64,000 nt of DNA from Tetrahymena elliotti 4EA. Its lineage: Eukaryota > Ciliophora > Oligohymenophorea > Hymenostomatida > Tetrahymenidae. Of this stretch, positions 63,611 through 64,000 are shown piece after piece. Both the position numbers and the translations under genes were made by a program. Numbering within the stretch: position 1 is the stretch's first letter; each line of letters begins with the position of its first letter. The stretch covers positions 459,478-523,477 of the forward strand of contig JH720310.1 of assembly GCA_000231825.2 (NCBI GenBank). The letters run 5' to 3'. The notes below the pieces were generated by a model that searched no databases, was not told where the DNA came from, and saw only the letters and a program-made list of their open reading frames with translations.

Positions 63611-64000
63611 TATGTTCAAGTGAAAAATCTACACTTTTAAATTTCCATCTGCTTTAGCAGCTTTTCTTGATACAACTTGATACAAGAAAAAGATAATTTT
63701 ATAATTTGTTCTTGAAATTAAAACAAAATATATTTTTCTCTTTTTTTAAAAGAGCTTTCTTACTTTTGTCAAATATGATATTTCTAAAAAATACAACTTT
63801 TCATATCTATTTTTAGTTATTTAATAATCTAAATTATTCAGTAAAATTAATTTATTTTATAAATACGATTTCTTTGCATTTCTTCAAAATCTTAAACAAG
63901 AAAAAATAATTCTTCTCTATGCTTGTATTAAAATACAATAATCATCAAAAAATTTCATTTTTCAAAAAGAATTGATGCAAAATATTTGGCTTTAGCTTAT

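Noticed and set aside
1..64000. Telomere repeats, CRISPR arrays, rRNA or tRNA genes
   Set aside because: No CCCCAA/GGGGTT runs, no regular spaced short repeats, and no tRNA- or rRNA-like segments seen on either strand.
1..64000. Bacterial or viral origin of the large P-loop genes
   Set aside because: They use TAA/TAG as Gln at high frequency and share the base composition and code of their neighbours.

Overview
This window looks like AT-rich ciliate DNA (roughly 80% A+T) in which TAA and TAG read as glutamine and TGA is the only stop. Every long reading frame supports this: TAA or TAG sits inside conserved motifs, including three nucleotide-binding P-loops, and CAG, TAG and TAA replace one another between near-identical gene copies. 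Intact genes end at TGA. An oligohymenophorean (Tetrahymena-like) source fits best. I saw no telomere repeat, so I cannot say whether this is germline or somatic DNA.

Layout. (1) 1-16.9 kb: sparse intergenic DNA with four copies of a small-protein family, called family A here (12 apparently intact genes and 9 broken ones in the window, all on the + strand). Copies 3-5 lie in a 2.4-2.9 kb unit that has been triplicated. (2) 16.9-19.6 kb: weak, broken coding-like stretches. (3) 19.65-34.6 kb: three large genes, each encoding two P-loop nucleotide-binding domains. B (1273 aa, minus strand) is AIG1/GIMAP-like. C (915 aa, minus) and D (1172 aa, plus) form a head-to-head pair; D has GBP/VLIG-like DxEG motifs. 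A small repeat-containing gene, a possible 40-aa membrane peptide and coding relics lie between B and C. (4) 35-64 kb: a second, denser family-A array built from three living gene types and a class of dead copies, carried on duplicated 1-3 kb blocks.

Family A proteins have 160-181 residues. They share a core with GDQ-x-V-I-E-S, an R-K-[ED]-[FY] motif, MKSKRY-like, Y-x-x-D-W, H-x2-C-x6-C and a basic tail ending near YKKKR. I do not recognise the family. In the two most recent duplicates the core changes mostly silently, while the first ~27 residues have largely been replaced.

Together the window looks like a fast-evolving multigene cluster: large multi-domain GTPase-type proteins flanked by a birth-and-death array of small proteins. 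Elsewhere, similar GTPases (GBP, VLIG, GIMAP) act in cell-autonomous defence or membrane work. A functional link between these GTPases and family A is only inferred from proximity.
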